Below are positions 52,715 to 64,000 of a stretch of 64,000 nt of DNA, in pieces. Numbering within the stretch: position 1 is the first letter of the stretch; each line of letters opens with the position of its first letter. A program made the position numbers and the translations under genes. Below the pieces are notes generated by a model. It made no database searches and was not told the DNA's origin. It saw only the letters and a program-made list of their open reading frames with translations. The stretch is from Brachionus plicatilis. Taxonomy: Eukaryota; Rotifera; Eurotatoria; Ploima; Brachionidae. Where the stretch lies: contig QEOQ01000670.1 in the NCBI GenBank assembly GCA_010279815.1, positions 64,716 through 128,715 on the forward strand. Direction: 5' to 3'.

Positions 52715-54976
52715 TCAATCGAAAGCTTTATTGGATTTGTGTAGATTTTGCAAGGCCATACAATTGAATGGTTGGCTTTGGTTCTAAGTTTTTTAGATTT
52801 TTTTTTAAATATGTTTTGGCATAAAGTTTGATTAAATTAGTCTGTTATTTTTTAACAAGAATTAAATAAAAAAAATTTGAATCTTAAATTGACAATTTTT
52901 TAATTTTTTTTTATTCCATAAAATTTATTTCAAATTATTTAGTTTAATTTGGTTGTATCTTTTATCAAATAATTTTCTATTCAGAAGATATAACAAAAAT
53001 AAAATTTACAAAAAATTTAGAATTTGAAAATTATTAATTAAAATTTAGTTTTATAAATTGTTTAACAATTGAATTAGTACCCAAGTACCGAAGCTATGAG
53101 AATTAATAGCTTTTAACTTTTTTCATTCTTTAATTTTATTTTTTCAAAATTTTTATCGATTTTTTTGGAAATGTTACTTTTAAAAATCAATTAATGTTTC
53201 GTATTATAATTCTTCTTTTAAAAAGGAAGATTTTAAATATCAAAGAATGATTAAATTTGACAATAATTCAATAATGAACTTTTTTTTTAAATATAAAAAT
53301 TACATTAAGTTGCTTTCAAATCTCTTATAAATTAACAAAATTTAAAGATAAATTTTGATGTTCTTCATAAAGCAAACAGATTGCCAATTGGCCTAATAAT
53401 TCATTGAATGTCTTCGAGACGCTTTTCTCACTTTTAAAATTAGCATCCCTTCTTTCAGCCGAGCGCTTTCAAGGAGCTTGTGATTCCGAAAGTTCAGAGT
53501 GGATTTTAAATGCTTTAATTTTAAATTGAAGCCTCATAAAATTGTTTCGCTTTTTCTCTTTGTAAGTGTTTTAATTCCTTAAAAGATCTTAATTTATAAA
53601 TGATTAATAAAAAAATAACAAAGAATCCAATTTTTTTAACATTTATAAACTAAGAGTAAGAATTAAAATTTGAATTAAACATTTCAAAAGACCATAAAAA
53701 TCGTCAGAATGAATAGTTAATCCAAAACTTTTGGATATTCCTAATTAAAATCATCTCTAATGAGAAGAAATTTTTGGAAGTTGAATTTTGATATGAGATT
53801 ATGATTTTTAATTTAAGTTTTAATTAAATTGAGATTTTTTTTTTGAATTAAGATTATTGTGCCAAAATCTGAATTTTTGTTTTTTCGAAAATAGAATTTA
53901 GATGATCGAAATTTTTATATTAAAATTAAAAAATGATTATGTCGAATTTTAGTAGTGATTAATAAAATCAGGAAGAAATTACGAAAAATAAGTTATGTTT
54001 TCTAAAAATTTATTTGAAATTTAGATTTTTTAATAAAGTAATCGAATAATTTTTTGACACATATAAATAAAAGTTAAAAATTTTAAATAAATTGTGAATT
54101 TAATTTTGTTCTTACAATTAAATGTGATATTTCGGTTTAAATTAATAAAATCAAGCTTATTGAGGTCTATCAAAGAAATTTGAAACTCGGCTAAAATGGA
54201 AAACTTACTTTATTTTTAAAATAAAAGAGTAGTTTTTCTAATTATGCCCAATAAAAAGCTTAAGGGAATCTATTTTGGAGACTGTTATTGTAACTCATTT
54301 CTTTTGTTTTAATTTACTTTGAAAAAAAAAACATCAAAAATTAAATCTTTGAAAAATTGAATTCATGCTAAAAAAAATTTCTTAATTTAATAAAAAAAAA
54401 GAAATTTTTATCAAGTTCAATTTTTTGCCGTGATTTAATTAAATTCTCTATGATCTTGTTCAAACGAAATTTAACCATGAATTTCGGTCCTTAATTTGAA
54501 TTATAATTTCATTTAATTTAAAGAAGATACGATTTTTTAATTCTCTCAAAATAAAATCTGATCAGAAAAAATTGAGGAAGTGTTAAAGATTTTTTGAATT
54601 GCTCAATAAACTTCGATCAGAGATAAAAATTATAAATTTTGTGTAAATTCAAAAATAAAAACAGTGATAACTTAACAAATTGCACAAATTTGAACAGTCC
54701 ACTGATTTTTCACTTTACCAATACTCCATTCTGGCATACAAAATGGTAGCATAATTTGAACACAAACTTCGGGTCTTGAAAAATGTCTGAATTTTGTGTG
54801 TACTTGAAATTCAAAAACAATAAGTTAATATAACGAAAAAAAAAAAAACAAAAATTCAAGTTAGATACTTAAATATTTTATTTTTTAGTGTTTTTATTAT
54901 AATAATATAATGAAAATAAATTTCAAATTAAAATTAAAATAATAATTATTTATTTAAAAATAAAATTTTAAATTAG
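52715..54976. other. AT-rich intergenic DNA
   Basis: No gene except the decayed fragment at 53325-53593. ATTTTGTGT...TTCAAAAAC phrases near 54640 and 54795 are weak direct repeats. Confidence 0.35.
53325..53593 (-). pseudogene. Frameshifted coding relic
   Basis: On the minus strand SFKELKHLQREKAKQFYEAS ends at a TAA. In the next frame KAFKIHSELSESQAP, a TGA, then KRSAERRDANFKSEKSVSK and FNELLGQLAICLLYEEH run to a TAA at 53325. The composition is clearly protein-like and the region is richer in G/C than its surroundings. One frameshift and one stop mark it as dead. The family is not recognised; a transposon protein or lost gene are both possible. Confidence 0.35.
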
Positions 54977-55131
54977 TCGAAAAAATTATTATCCAAAGCA
55001 TTGAATCTAAACATCGGTGAGCATAGACAAAATCAGTGGTGTGTTGGGTTGTTGTACCAAGAGCAAAATCGAGTTACCGGCTATTCAATCATTCAAAACC
55101 AACCGGTATTATTCGACTTTAGACAGCCTGT
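54977..55131 (+). other. Possible orphan exon upstream of SUPT20H
   Basis: After an AAATTAG acceptor-like site an open frame reads SKALNLNIGEHRQNQWCVGL and continues LYQEQNRVTGYSIIQNQPVL. It is protein-like but could not be joined in frame to the SUPT20H exon at 55198. It may be a 5' exon with an unseen junction, or the relic of another gene. Confidence 0.35.
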
Positions 55132-55197
55132 TGGTAAATTTTATGACACAAAACTTTATGATCACAGTTTTTTTTTGCTGATTTGTTGCTGAATCAA

Positions 55198-58100
55198 ATG
55201 TTTGACTCGTTTGAGGACGACGAATATGAGGAAAAAGCGAACCGAGTCCACTCGAAAAGATTTAGCCAAATAGTTGAGTACGAGCCAGATGAACCAAACT
55301 ACCAAGACAAACTGAGTCAACGGGAAAAACACATCCTCGAATCCGACAACAAATTAGTTTTCTACAATTCCAGCTCTGGCGACCAGCTGGCCAAAGTAAA
55401 ATCCCCCTGCTTTTGTCCCCAATTTTTAAATAAAACTCCAATTTTAGAAAAAACTAGAAATGTATCTATACCGTCCGTCCCATGTTTTTTATTCAAATGC
55501 ACCCACATCTTCAAGGTAATGCTTTCAAAGCCCATTTAGCCTAATTTGTTTAGATTTCTAATTAAGTCCAAGTCCGCAGAGCCTCAAACAACGACTTATC
55601 CACTTGTACCTCGAAGAAAACAAAAGAAAATTTAGTGAATCAAAAGTAAATTTTTAAATCTATTTATTAAATTAAAATTAAAAAAAATTATCTTTTTTTT
55701 TTTCTTTTTAATTTGTTCCATTGCTTTTCTAGTATGTAAATTATTCGACCAACTTGCTCAAAAAACTTGTAAATCGTGAAAATTTGAATACTTTAGTGTT
55801 AAATTTGTATCCAGAAAACGAGGGCTACTCGTTTGGTTTTAACCTCAAGCTGAACAGTTATTTTGAGGAGAAAATCAATTTGAACAAGCTCGAAACCAAA
55901 CTGGTATCGTATGAAGAGGCCGATCTATTTTTTTATATAAACACCGGTGAAATACCTCCGATACTAATCGATTTAGTCGATCACATGAACACAAACTTGT
56001 TCTACGATGGCTGCATTGTGCTAGAGATACGCGACTACCGGCGTAGAAAGGCGCTCACAGCCGCCAATTCGATCAAATACGACCTAAACTATGTGCTGCT
56101 CCAGCCATCGGTGCAAACTTTGCTGGCCGATATAAACAGCATGACAAAAAGCGGAAATTGTGTGTGGACCCAAGAGGATATTTATGCGCTTGAGAGTCAG
56201 CTGTTGTTGGCCACATCAGCGCCACTCTGTCTTCAGCCAAGTCCACTAGTGTCAATCATCAAAAGCAAAATACTTTCTTACAAGTATAGATTAAGCAATC
56301 GGAACTTAATTAAAATGAGCTCTCGCCACTCGGAAATTAGCCGCCTGAGAGCTCTCAAATGGCACGAATACGATTTGCCGTATCCGTTTAGGATACTTAA
56401 GGTACGGAAAAAATATTCAAATCAAAATTCAAATTATCTGAGCAATCAGTGCATCATAAAAAATGAGATTAGCAAATTGAGTGATGAGCAAAGTGGTAGT
56501 TCAGCGTCAAACATTGAAGATTCCAAGGTATTTGTTTTTTAATTTTTTGTATTTAGTCTAGTTATATTTAGGATTTGGTTTAAAGAAATTTTTATTATTT
56601 TCAATTAATTTAAGTCTTTGTTTTATTTTTATCTAAAAGTTGCTCGTTTTACACTCAAGCTTCGAGTGGGATACTTATAGATTCCTCTTTTGTATTTTAA
56701 ATTCTTCACAAATACATGTGGGTTCATGTGCTAGTTAAAATATTTATCATTGAAAATACTATTTTTTTTATGTACATAATATTCTTTAGAATAATTTGAT
56801 ACTAAATAAACACTTCTACCTTATCATTTGAGATTTATAAAATGTTTTTTTATTAATCTGAGATATTAATTACTAAATGAGGAAGCGATTTAAAAATATT
56901 TTTAAAAAAATTTTTTTGATAGCAGGTATTCATCTGGAAAGTAAATTTTTATGTTAAAAGATGAAAAAAAAGAAACTTAAAAATATTTCTTTTTTAAAAT
57001 TTTTTCTATTTTTGAAACAAAAAATCAATATTCATCTATTAAAAAATTTAAATTAAAATCAGCTAATAACAAAACATTTTTTAACCAGCCTGCCAAATTG
57101 AATTGATAAACAATATGACTGCAAAATATTTATAAATCCAAAAAGTGTTTTTAACATCAATGGCTTTCCGTTTTTAGAGTATTCAAATGTTGTTAGCTAT
57201 TATTTTGTCTATTTAATTTTATTCACAAATATATTTTAATAATTTTAATATATTTAATTGTATTCAAAATTTTACAGTTTTTTACAGACATTTTTTTTTA
57301 AATAAAATAAAAAGCTATTTTTAGGCTGTTTTTCTAGATTAAAGTTCAATTTCTGGATTGGTAAATTTTTCTGCAAATAAAAACAATTACTTTTTTTTGA
57401 TGTGTAAAAGATCTTTCTGAAATCAGTCTCTTTATTTGTTTGGCAACAAGATGAAATTAAAAAATTTAAAGTTTAATGTGCGAATTTTCTTGTCATAACG
57501 TAAGGATTCTAAATCAACAATGTTTTCTTAAATCAATTTGAAAATTATTTAAACATAAGAAGTACTTGAGATTAACTTTGGTATTTGAGAATTAGCTTGA
57601 TTTTGAAGTTGCGTGTTTTTAATTCTAAATACCTTTTATATTGTTTCTAGACAAAAAAAAATTTTAAATTTTATTTTTCAAAAAAAAATACATTGATTGT
57701 TTAAAAAAAAATTTACTTAACGAACTAATTAAAATTTTTACTTAATAGCTAAAATAAAAAAATTTGATATGGAAGCTTTTATCACAAAATAAAATGAACT
57801 TTTATTTTTATTGAAATCGAGTAGAGATTTTATAAGGCTTTTAAGATTGGTTTACAGTAATAATAAAATTTAGTGAATTTAATAAACTATTGATTTCCTT
57901 TAATGAAAATTTTAAATTTTAATTAATTACATAATGACACGTTTAGAAACAAAAAGTGATCCTGTTTACTAATATAAGCCTAAATTTTGTCTCTAAAATT
58001 TTATTTTTTTAGAAACAAATCAATTGATATTTGGATATTATTTAAGTGTTTTTTCTAGTGATAGTGAATTTTTGTGAATTTTAAAAGGAAAAGATAATTT

Positions 58101-60772
58101 TTTTTTGATATTTAAAAAATCACAAAAATTAATGAATACAATAAAAAATAAAAATTGCACAAAATATTTTTTGTCTTAAAAAGTAATTTATGTTTTCTTT
58201 ATGACCCTTTGTAAAATTTTTTTGAGAAATTTTTTTACTGTAAGGAGTTTAAGTAATTCGTTTGTTCTATGCACCATATCATATCACCAAAATAACAATT
58301 AAACGCTTTTACAAATCAATTACAGTTTATTTTAATAATTATAAAAGTAAAATTATAAAATTATAAAGGGCTTTATTTTTAATCGTGGTAGCATTTCCCT
58401 TTTAGATTATTTAAGTAAAGTAATATGGATTATAAAATTATAAATTTTAAATTTATTAATTTAAAATTTAAATTTTTGGCTTGCAAAAATTGCTTCATTT
58501 TATTTATTTTTTTAATAACCTACTTTGGTCTGATTTCTAATAATAATAATCAATATGTGTTCCAAAGTAATTGAGATCAAAGTTTTTAAAAATGGGTCCA
58601 AAAAGCCGGGTCTCCCTTTTCAACACGAAAAAATAACCATTCAAAACAATTTCAAAATGTTCAGCACAAAATGATTTCTTCTCAACACAAATTAAAATTT
58701 GAAAAAAATGTTTTTAGCACAAAAAATTAAAAATAAAATGCATTCAACACATAAATGGCTTGTTGGGAAAATTTTTAAAAAAATTATTCAAGAACTTTTA
58801 TAAAGTTGAGAGTTCTTTTCTTTAAGCTTCGAAATTTACTTTTTTACCTAACTTCTAATTGTAAATATCATTAAATAAAATTTAAATTTAAAAAAAAATT
58901 TATTTTATTATAAATATTTTTGTGTTGAAAAAAAATTTCCTTTAAGAATTATTTTCAAACACAATTTTTTTGTGTTGAATGTTTTTTTCATTGTGCTGGT
59001 AAATTGATTGTGCTGAAATAAAAATTTATTATAAAAACAAGAAGAAATATATTAAATAGAACTTAAGATAAAAACATTTAATTTAATTTTTACCCCCAAA
59101 GGACTGTGATGAGATAAAGCCGGTCATAGAACTTCCGTCACAAGATTCTATTTTGGTAAAAAGATTTTCCAAATGTCCTGAACAAACAAGGTATACACTG
59201 GAACCTAATCTGGTAAGAAAAAAACTTGACCACCGAATATCTAATCTAATTTTATGAATTAAAAACAAGATTCCAATCGAAGAGTTGGTGCTGGAGGCAG
59301 AAGACAAATCAAGCAAAAACAATTACTCTAAACTAGTAATTCTGCGGCAAACGAACGACGGAGCTTATTATTGTAAATTATCTCTACGAAATGACCAAAA
59401 AAACCAAATATCCTTTCGACTTGGTTCGGCATCGGACGCCGAAAAATACATTCAGCAATATGTGAAAATATTTACCGAAGAAGGCCGACGCCAAGTCAAC
59501 CTCAAGCACAATTTAATAGAAAAACCCGTCGAAAACAAACCAAACTATTCGGCACTAAAAAAACCAACAAACACCAGCCTGGTCCAAACTGGTCTATCAT
59601 TTCAAAATATATCCCCAGCACAAAACCTCAATGACAAGCAACTTCAATCTTACCAAACGTTTTTGCATAAAAATTTTCAACAACAACGAAGCCATCTAGA
59701 ACAACTTAAACGAAGCAGATCGTCGAGCACCGAGGACTCGAACTCCAATCTCAAAACTTTGGTTACCCAGCCTTCCACAAACCAGAAAATTTATGCCAAC
59801 ATCCGAAATTTAGCCCAAAGCAGTCCCATTTTGCAAACATCTCCTCATGTGGTAGCTTTTAATCAAAAATGTGACAAGACCGAAGCTCAGAACGGCACTG
59901 TACAAAGTCAAAAAATGGCTGCAAATAGTCTGAGCACTAGCTTTGCCACAACCAGCTCCGCTATAGCGAACAACAATGTTGTTCAGGTTTTGCTGCCAAA
60001 AATGGCCCAAACGAGCCAAAGAGAAAAAAAATCTCCTACCGAACAGAGTCCGGCCTTGGTAGCAGCAGTTAATGAGACCCAGGCGAACAAAAAGTCGCCC
60101 AAAACGCCAAAAACACCCGCTAAACGTCAAACAAAAAAAAGAACCAATTCAGCAACATCGCAGTCACAGATTGCGCCAAAGAGCTCCACAAATGACACCA
60201 ACGGAGACCAAAATTTTAAACCAACTAGCACAAAGATTATAAATGCATCTAGTCTTTTTAAAAAAATAGCGATCGACAATCGGCCCATGATAGTCACGCT
60301 CAATTCCGAGTCGAATAAAATGGTGCCGAAAAAAGCCGACGATTCGGCACAAAACGCCTCCAGTCCCATTAAAACAACAACTGTGCAGTTTTTACAAAAG
60401 TCCACACCGGTCATAAGCCTCAATTCGACTCAGAACAAAATTTATAGCCATGAGATGACCAATTCGCTCAATTCGGTCAATTCTCCCCCAGTGAAAAAGC
60501 TTAACCAAGAGCAAACTAAACAAGCCAATGAGCCGATTTACATAACATCTCCCAGTGGTATCAAAACAATTCAGTCAAGACCCAACTATATTTTTCCATC
60601 AACAGTTAAGACCATACCAATAAATTCCAAGACTAGTCAGCAGTATTTTCCATCTGGCGCTTCTTTGGAAAATCACAGCTTATTTAATAAATCATTAAAT
60701 AGTAGCCAACAAACCACCTCGGTTATCATGTTGACTAACAATTCGAACACAAATACGCCCAAGTCAAATTAA
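55198..60772 (+). CDS. SUPT20H: SUPT20H/SPT20, SAGA complex subunit
   Basis: Exons 55198-55395, 55448-55515, 55567-55645, 55733-56527, 59102-59212 and 59270-60772 keep phase and give 917 residues. The conserved SPT20 core contains LLKKLVNRENLNTLVLNLYP, ENEGYSF, SYEEADLFFYINTGEIPPIL, DGCIVLEIRDYR, LLQPSVQTLLADI, WTQEDIYALESQLLLATSAP and LCLQPSPLV, in vertebrate order. The 59270 exon carries the second conserved piece (NYSKLVILRQ ... SFRLGSASDAEKYIQQYV). A long Ser/Asn/Gln/Thr-rich tail follows, matching the low-complexity tail of the family. SPT20 holds the SAGA coactivator together and affects p38 signalling. The first two exons (acidic, FEDDEYEE) have no clear vertebrate counterpart, so the N terminus is less certain. 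A CACAG before the ATG may be a splice acceptor. The long intron is 2574 bp. Confidence 0.9.
58615..59025. repeat. CAACACAAA-rich foldback in the long SUPT20H intron
   Basis: CAACACGAA, CAGCACAAAATG, CAACACAAA, TAGCACAAAA and CAACACATAA occur on the left (58620-58760). TTGTGTTGAA, CACAATTTTTTTGTGTTGAA, TTGTGCTGG and TTGTGCTGAAA occur on the right (58918-59018). The repeated motif is thus arranged in opposite orientations around an A/T-rich centre. Probably a decayed foldback element. Confidence 0.5.
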
Positions 60773-61254
60773 GTCAAAAAAAGGTTGTTTTTAAATTATC
60801 CGAGTTAACGTGGCCATCATGGCTAGTCCTTTGAATTAAAGGCCTTTGCAAAAGCCCTCACGGTGCTAAGTGACAAGTTTTTTTATGGTCAAAAGCTAAT
60901 TTAACTTCCATGATTGATTTTTTTAGCCTTTGTTTCTATTTGCTTTGATTTTGCTCTTCTCGTTTGGCTTGATCTAAGTTTTTTTTTTTTATTTTATTAA
61001 AAAAAGTTAAAGCTTTTGTTTATTTTGTAATCGATCATTCAGTGTGAATGAAAAATCGAAATTGAAATATTGAGCTACTGGTGGTCATAATGCTCTTGAT
61101 CTCATTTAGAATATGGAAAGTTTATTTAAATTTTTTTGCTATTTTTCGCTATATTCGTTTTGTTTTATTTTTTGTTTTAAATTAATTTGAAAAATAAAAA
61201 ATTTAAATTCAAATTGACACAATTAAATAATTTTTTTATTTTGTAAAAAATTTT

Positions 61255-61500
61255 TTTTCATTTACCGGATTTTCCGTAAATTTACCAGAATTTAACGGGT
61301 TTTACGTAAAATTTCGTAAAAACCAAAAGGGTCAAAAAAATCCAAATTTTTGCAAATTTTTTACTTTTTTTAGTTTTTTTTCAAAATTAATAGAAAATTA
61401 TATTTTTTTAGGCAAATTTTCGTAAATTTTTATTGATTTTAGTGAAAAATAATAAAAAAAAAGTAAAAAAAAGTTAAAAAAAAAAGAAAATTTTTAATTG
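61255..61500. mobile_element. MITE family C relative
   Basis: TTTTACGTAAAATTTCGTAA, AACCAAAAGGGTCAAAAAAA and the following A/T run resemble the arm of the family C element at 42900-43193 (TTACGTAAA, AAAAGGCCAAAAAA). The ends are not defined. Confidence 0.4.
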
Positions 61501-61521
61501 ATTTTTTTAAAATCAAAATTA

Positions 61522-61785
61522 CAGTGGTGATTCGTTATATAAATTTTACCAAATTTTACCTAAATTTTCGTATAATGATTAACAAAGTTTGAATAAATGC
61601 AATTTTTTGCTTCCTGATTTTTTCGTAAATTTACGCAAAAAAAGTATTAAATTCAATTTTAATTTTTAAAATTTTAATATTTAAATTGAAAATTGAAAAT
61701 TTTACTACTATTTTTTAAAAAAGTCATTATAGTCAAGGTAATTCTACGTAAAATTTGGTAAAATCTATGAAGCGAATTACCACTG
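61522..61785. mobile_element. Mariner-like MITE with TA flanks
   Basis: 264 bp flanked by TA on both sides (61520-61521 and 61786-61787). The termini are CAGTGGTGATTCG at the left and CAGTGGTAATTCG as reverse complement of the right; similarity continues to TTTTACCAAATTTTACGT over about 45 bp. TA target sites and CAGTGG starts fit the Tc1/mariner group. No ORF. Confidence 0.75.
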
Positions 61786-61923
61786 TATTAGATACATAAA
61801 TTTTTTAGATTTTTATCCATTTAAATTTCAATTACTTAATTTATCAAATTTAGAATTTTAAAGAGGTAAAAAATTTTAACTTAAATTTCAACCTTTTTTA
61901 CGGAAATAATTTCAGAATATTTG

Positions 61924-62213
61924 TTACTTTTTGGTGCAACTAAATGCAAAAAAAAATACCAATATTTTAGCTCCTTTAAAAAATATATGCCTAAATAAAT
62001 ATGTTAAAAAAATTTTGTGTTTTTCTATTTATATGCATTTAATAAATATTTGATTTTTTCTTAAAAATAATTTCTTACTTATTGGAGTTTATAAAATTTT
62101 AAAAAATCTTTACTGAGTCTTTTTTGTTAAAATAGATTCGGAATTTTAGTTGCACCAAGACAGTAATTGTAAGCATATTAGTTTATTATGCATTTAGTTG
62201 CACCAAAAAGTAA
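61924..62213. mobile_element. MITE family E, perfect 25-bp terminal repeats
   Basis: TTACTTTTTGGTGCAACTAA (25 bp perfect) at 61924-61948 and its exact reverse complement ending at 62213. An internal partial copy of the terminus (TTGCACCAAGACAGTAA) lies near 62152. The termini resemble family D (TTTTTGGTAGCAGCTAA). No ORF. The exact repeats suggest a recent insertion. Confidence 0.78.
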
Positions 62214-62959
62214 GGTAAAAAAGAAATTCCCGTAAAATAACAAAAATTTTGGTAAAATTACTGGAACAAATCAGTCCTGTATTCCAAAAATTATTTTATC
62301 AATTTTTTAACTAGATGATTTAGAAATTAAATTAGATATGAAAAAAATATTTTAGCTTCTACATAAATTATATGCAATTTATATACAGTATCTAAATTGA
62401 AGATAATTATTTTTTATAAATATTTTATTATTTGTGAAACCTCCGAAAATTAAATGAATTCCGGATTCTGGGCAACGTGGGTGAATGAATAAAAAAGGCT
62501 TTCAATGTCACTGTAAAAATTTAAAGACATTTAATTTTCTGAGTTTGTACTCAAATAAAGAACTTATTTTAAAAAATTCCGTCAAAAAAATCAGATCACC
62601 AACAGTTTAAAAATTATAATAAAATAAAAGATTTTTGATAGCATTTATTTACCAATAGTCAAGTGTTTATAATTTTTTAGCACACAAATTTCAATCTACT
62701 GGAATTATTCAGTTACACAATGAAAATAAAAATCATCAAAATAATATTGATTTTAGTTAGTTTTTTTTTAATTGAAATAAAATTTTTTGATAATAAATTT
62801 GAGAAATCAATCCAAAATCAGACAGGAATTTGCTAAATAAAAATTAAAAATTTTCTATTTTCTAAAAATAATTTTATTTTTCCTTGACTAAATTTTATAA
62901 AAACCTTCAAATTGGTTGAACCGAGATAATACAATAACAAATACTATTAAAAGAGTATT

Positions 62960-63508
62960 TTAAGCTGATTCGGAAAAATGGGCCACGTCCGCAGCCGCAT
63001 CGGTTATGTTGTTCATTTTGTGTATAACAAACTCGATGGCCTGTCGACCGATTTGGGCGTTCGAATTTATCTTCGATGCCATCATGTTCTCCAGATAGTC
63101 GATGAGAGGCGCGTTTTTGATGGTTATTTGTGCTTCCTGTTTGAGAAGTGTTTTGCTATTGTCTTCGGGATGAATCGAATAGGTGAGTTTTTCGTCCACG
63201 TGAACAATGTTATTGAAGGTTAAGTTGCGCGAGCGAAGCGAGAACTCTTTCTTGTCAAGATCGACTCTTGAATGCTCGCTCGCGTAGCAAACTCGATTTC
63301 CGCCAAGGATTTTGTGTGTCCAAGATGGCATTTGCCATTGGGTGGCCATCAGTCTGTGTGACTTGAGGATTCCGTTCTCCACAGTTCTGTCAATGACGTC
63401 AACGCCTATAACGCTAGGGTTGTACGGGTTGGGGTATTTTTGCAGCGCGGCTTTCACTACATTCTCCCACTGATGGTTGAATACGTGTTCAGAAGACCAA
63501 ATTTTCAT
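62960..63508 (-). CDS. PRELID3: PRELI/slowmo-family intermembrane lipid transfer protein
   Basis: A single exon of 182 residues. It starts MKIWSSEHVFNHQWENV, then KYPNPYNPSVIGVDVIDR, SHRLMATQWQMPSW, VDEKLTYSIHPED and KQEAQITIKNAPLIDYLE, covering the whole PRELI/MSF1 domain of PRELID3A/B (slowmo). These proteins pair with TRIAP1/Mdm35-type partners and carry phosphatidylserine across the mitochondrial intermembrane space. The length is slightly shorter than vertebrate PRELID3B (about 194), with a short alanine-rich end. Codon use is G/C-richer than the flanks, as for other conserved genes here. Confidence 0.94.
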   Translation of the reverse strand: MKIWSSEHVFNHQWENVVKAALQKYPNPYNPSVIGVDVIDRTVENGILKSHRLMATQWQMPSWTHKILGGNRVCYASEHSRVDLDKKEFSLRSRNLTFNNIVHVDEKLTYSIHPEDNSKTLLKQEAQITIKNAPLIDYLENMMASKINSNAQIGRQAIEFVIHKMNNITDAAADVAHFSESA

Positions 63509-64000
63509 TTTTTTCTTTCAAGCCAATTTCGGTGTTTTTACTTGCTTTCAAATGAACTTTGAAATTCTTCTAAAGAAATAAAAAATTATCTCATAATTCT
63601 TGTTATTTAATTTTAATTTTGAGTTTAAGGCTTGAACATTTTTTTTTTCAAATACAGCGTTTTGCAATTATGGTAAATACCTTTTTTTGTTTTGTTTTGA
63701 TAATTTTGTGATTTGTGCTTAATTCTAGAAAATATATGCATTTATAAAAAAATAATTATTTTGCATTTTTTTTTTATTTTGCTAGATTTACATAATTGTG
63801 TATGAACGCTTTTGAAATATTTATGTTCAAAAGATATTTTTTGAAGACATATTTTTTGGATTAATTTTTCACTTGGTGTAAAAAATTTGCATCATTTCAA
63901 TCAAAATCGATCTATTCCTCGTCAAATGTGATCAAAAATTAAATAAAAATTCCAAAAATTTCAGTTTAAAAAAATTTTAATTAATTTTAATTTGGCTAAA
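63509..64000. other. Upstream region of PRELID3 to the right edge
   Basis: A/T-rich; the first part is presumably the 5' UTR and promoter of the minus-strand gene. No other feature is seen. Confidence 0.35.

Larger units (their letters stand above)
60773..62959. other. Intergenic DNA with a MITE cluster
   Basis: The first few hundred bases are the SUPT20H 3' UTR. Three short inverted-repeat elements follow (61255-61500, 61522-61785, 61924-62213). No gene is seen. Confidence 0.4.

Overview
This window is very AT-rich animal (bilaterian) nuclear DNA. The genes have many introns. Most introns are only about 45-60 bp and a few are kilobase-sized. The gene set is conserved metazoan: a RILP-like adaptor, EEF1AKMT1, SDE2, a CELF/Bruno RNA-binding protein, cathepsin D, FAF1, a RASGEF1-type exchange factor, POLDIP3/SKAR, SUPT20H and a PRELI/slowmo protein. 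One intronless 7TM receptor looks lineage-specific. Extreme AT content, tiny introns and a divergent receptor would fit a monogonont rotifer such as Brachionus, but that assignment is inference.

Layout. 1-915 (-) is the start of a membrane protein that runs off the left edge. 0.9-6.3 kb is non-coding with a decayed tandem repeat and a Penelope-like remnant. 6.4-7.8 kb (-) is a BAR-like coiled-coil gene. 8-9.1 kb holds a foldback element and a hAT transposase relic. 9.35-12.28 kb (-) is RILPL1-like, with a foldback element in its last intron. 12.6-13.5 kb is a tandem array made from decayed exon copies of the BAR-like gene. 13.5-17.8 kb is AT-rich and empty to my eye. 17.8-19.6 kb (-) is EEF1AKMT1 followed by SDE2. 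20-24 kb is a graveyard of mobile elements. 25.8-32.8 kb (+) is CELF with two element-filled introns. 35.6-37.2 kb (+) is cathepsin D with nine exons. 38.4-40.5 kb (-) is FAF1. 41.6-44.2 kb (+) is RASGEF1. 44.3-46.6 kb (-) is the 7TM receptor. 47.4-51.2 kb holds repeats and element relics, including an unusual array of GAACGTC-headed units. 51.7-52.7 kb (+) is POLDIP3. 55.2-60.8 kb (+) is SUPT20H. 61.2-62.2 kb is a cluster of short inverted-repeat elements. 63.0-63.5 kb (-) is PRELID3/slowmo.

I reconstructed 40 introns by requiring intact reading frame and family homology. Two patterns stand out. Half of the 3' splice sites end in AAG (20 AAG, 16 TAG, 4 CAG), whereas most animals strongly prefer CAG or TAG. 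The five long introns all contain recognisable foldback or transposon DNA; in RASGEF1, removing the nested insertion leaves an intron of about 69 bp.

The genes are not a pathway cluster. Several act in RNA handling (CELF, POLDIP3, SDE2), ubiquitin or protein turnover (FAF1, cathepsin D), chromatin (SUPT20H), small-GTPase signalling (RASGEF1, RILPL) and mitochondrial lipid transfer (PRELID3). The most distinctive unexplained features are the GAACGTC array, the exon-derived tandem array, the twin GACATGTC palindromes and the AAG splice-acceptor usage. All family calls are from reading the translated sequence; no database search was run.
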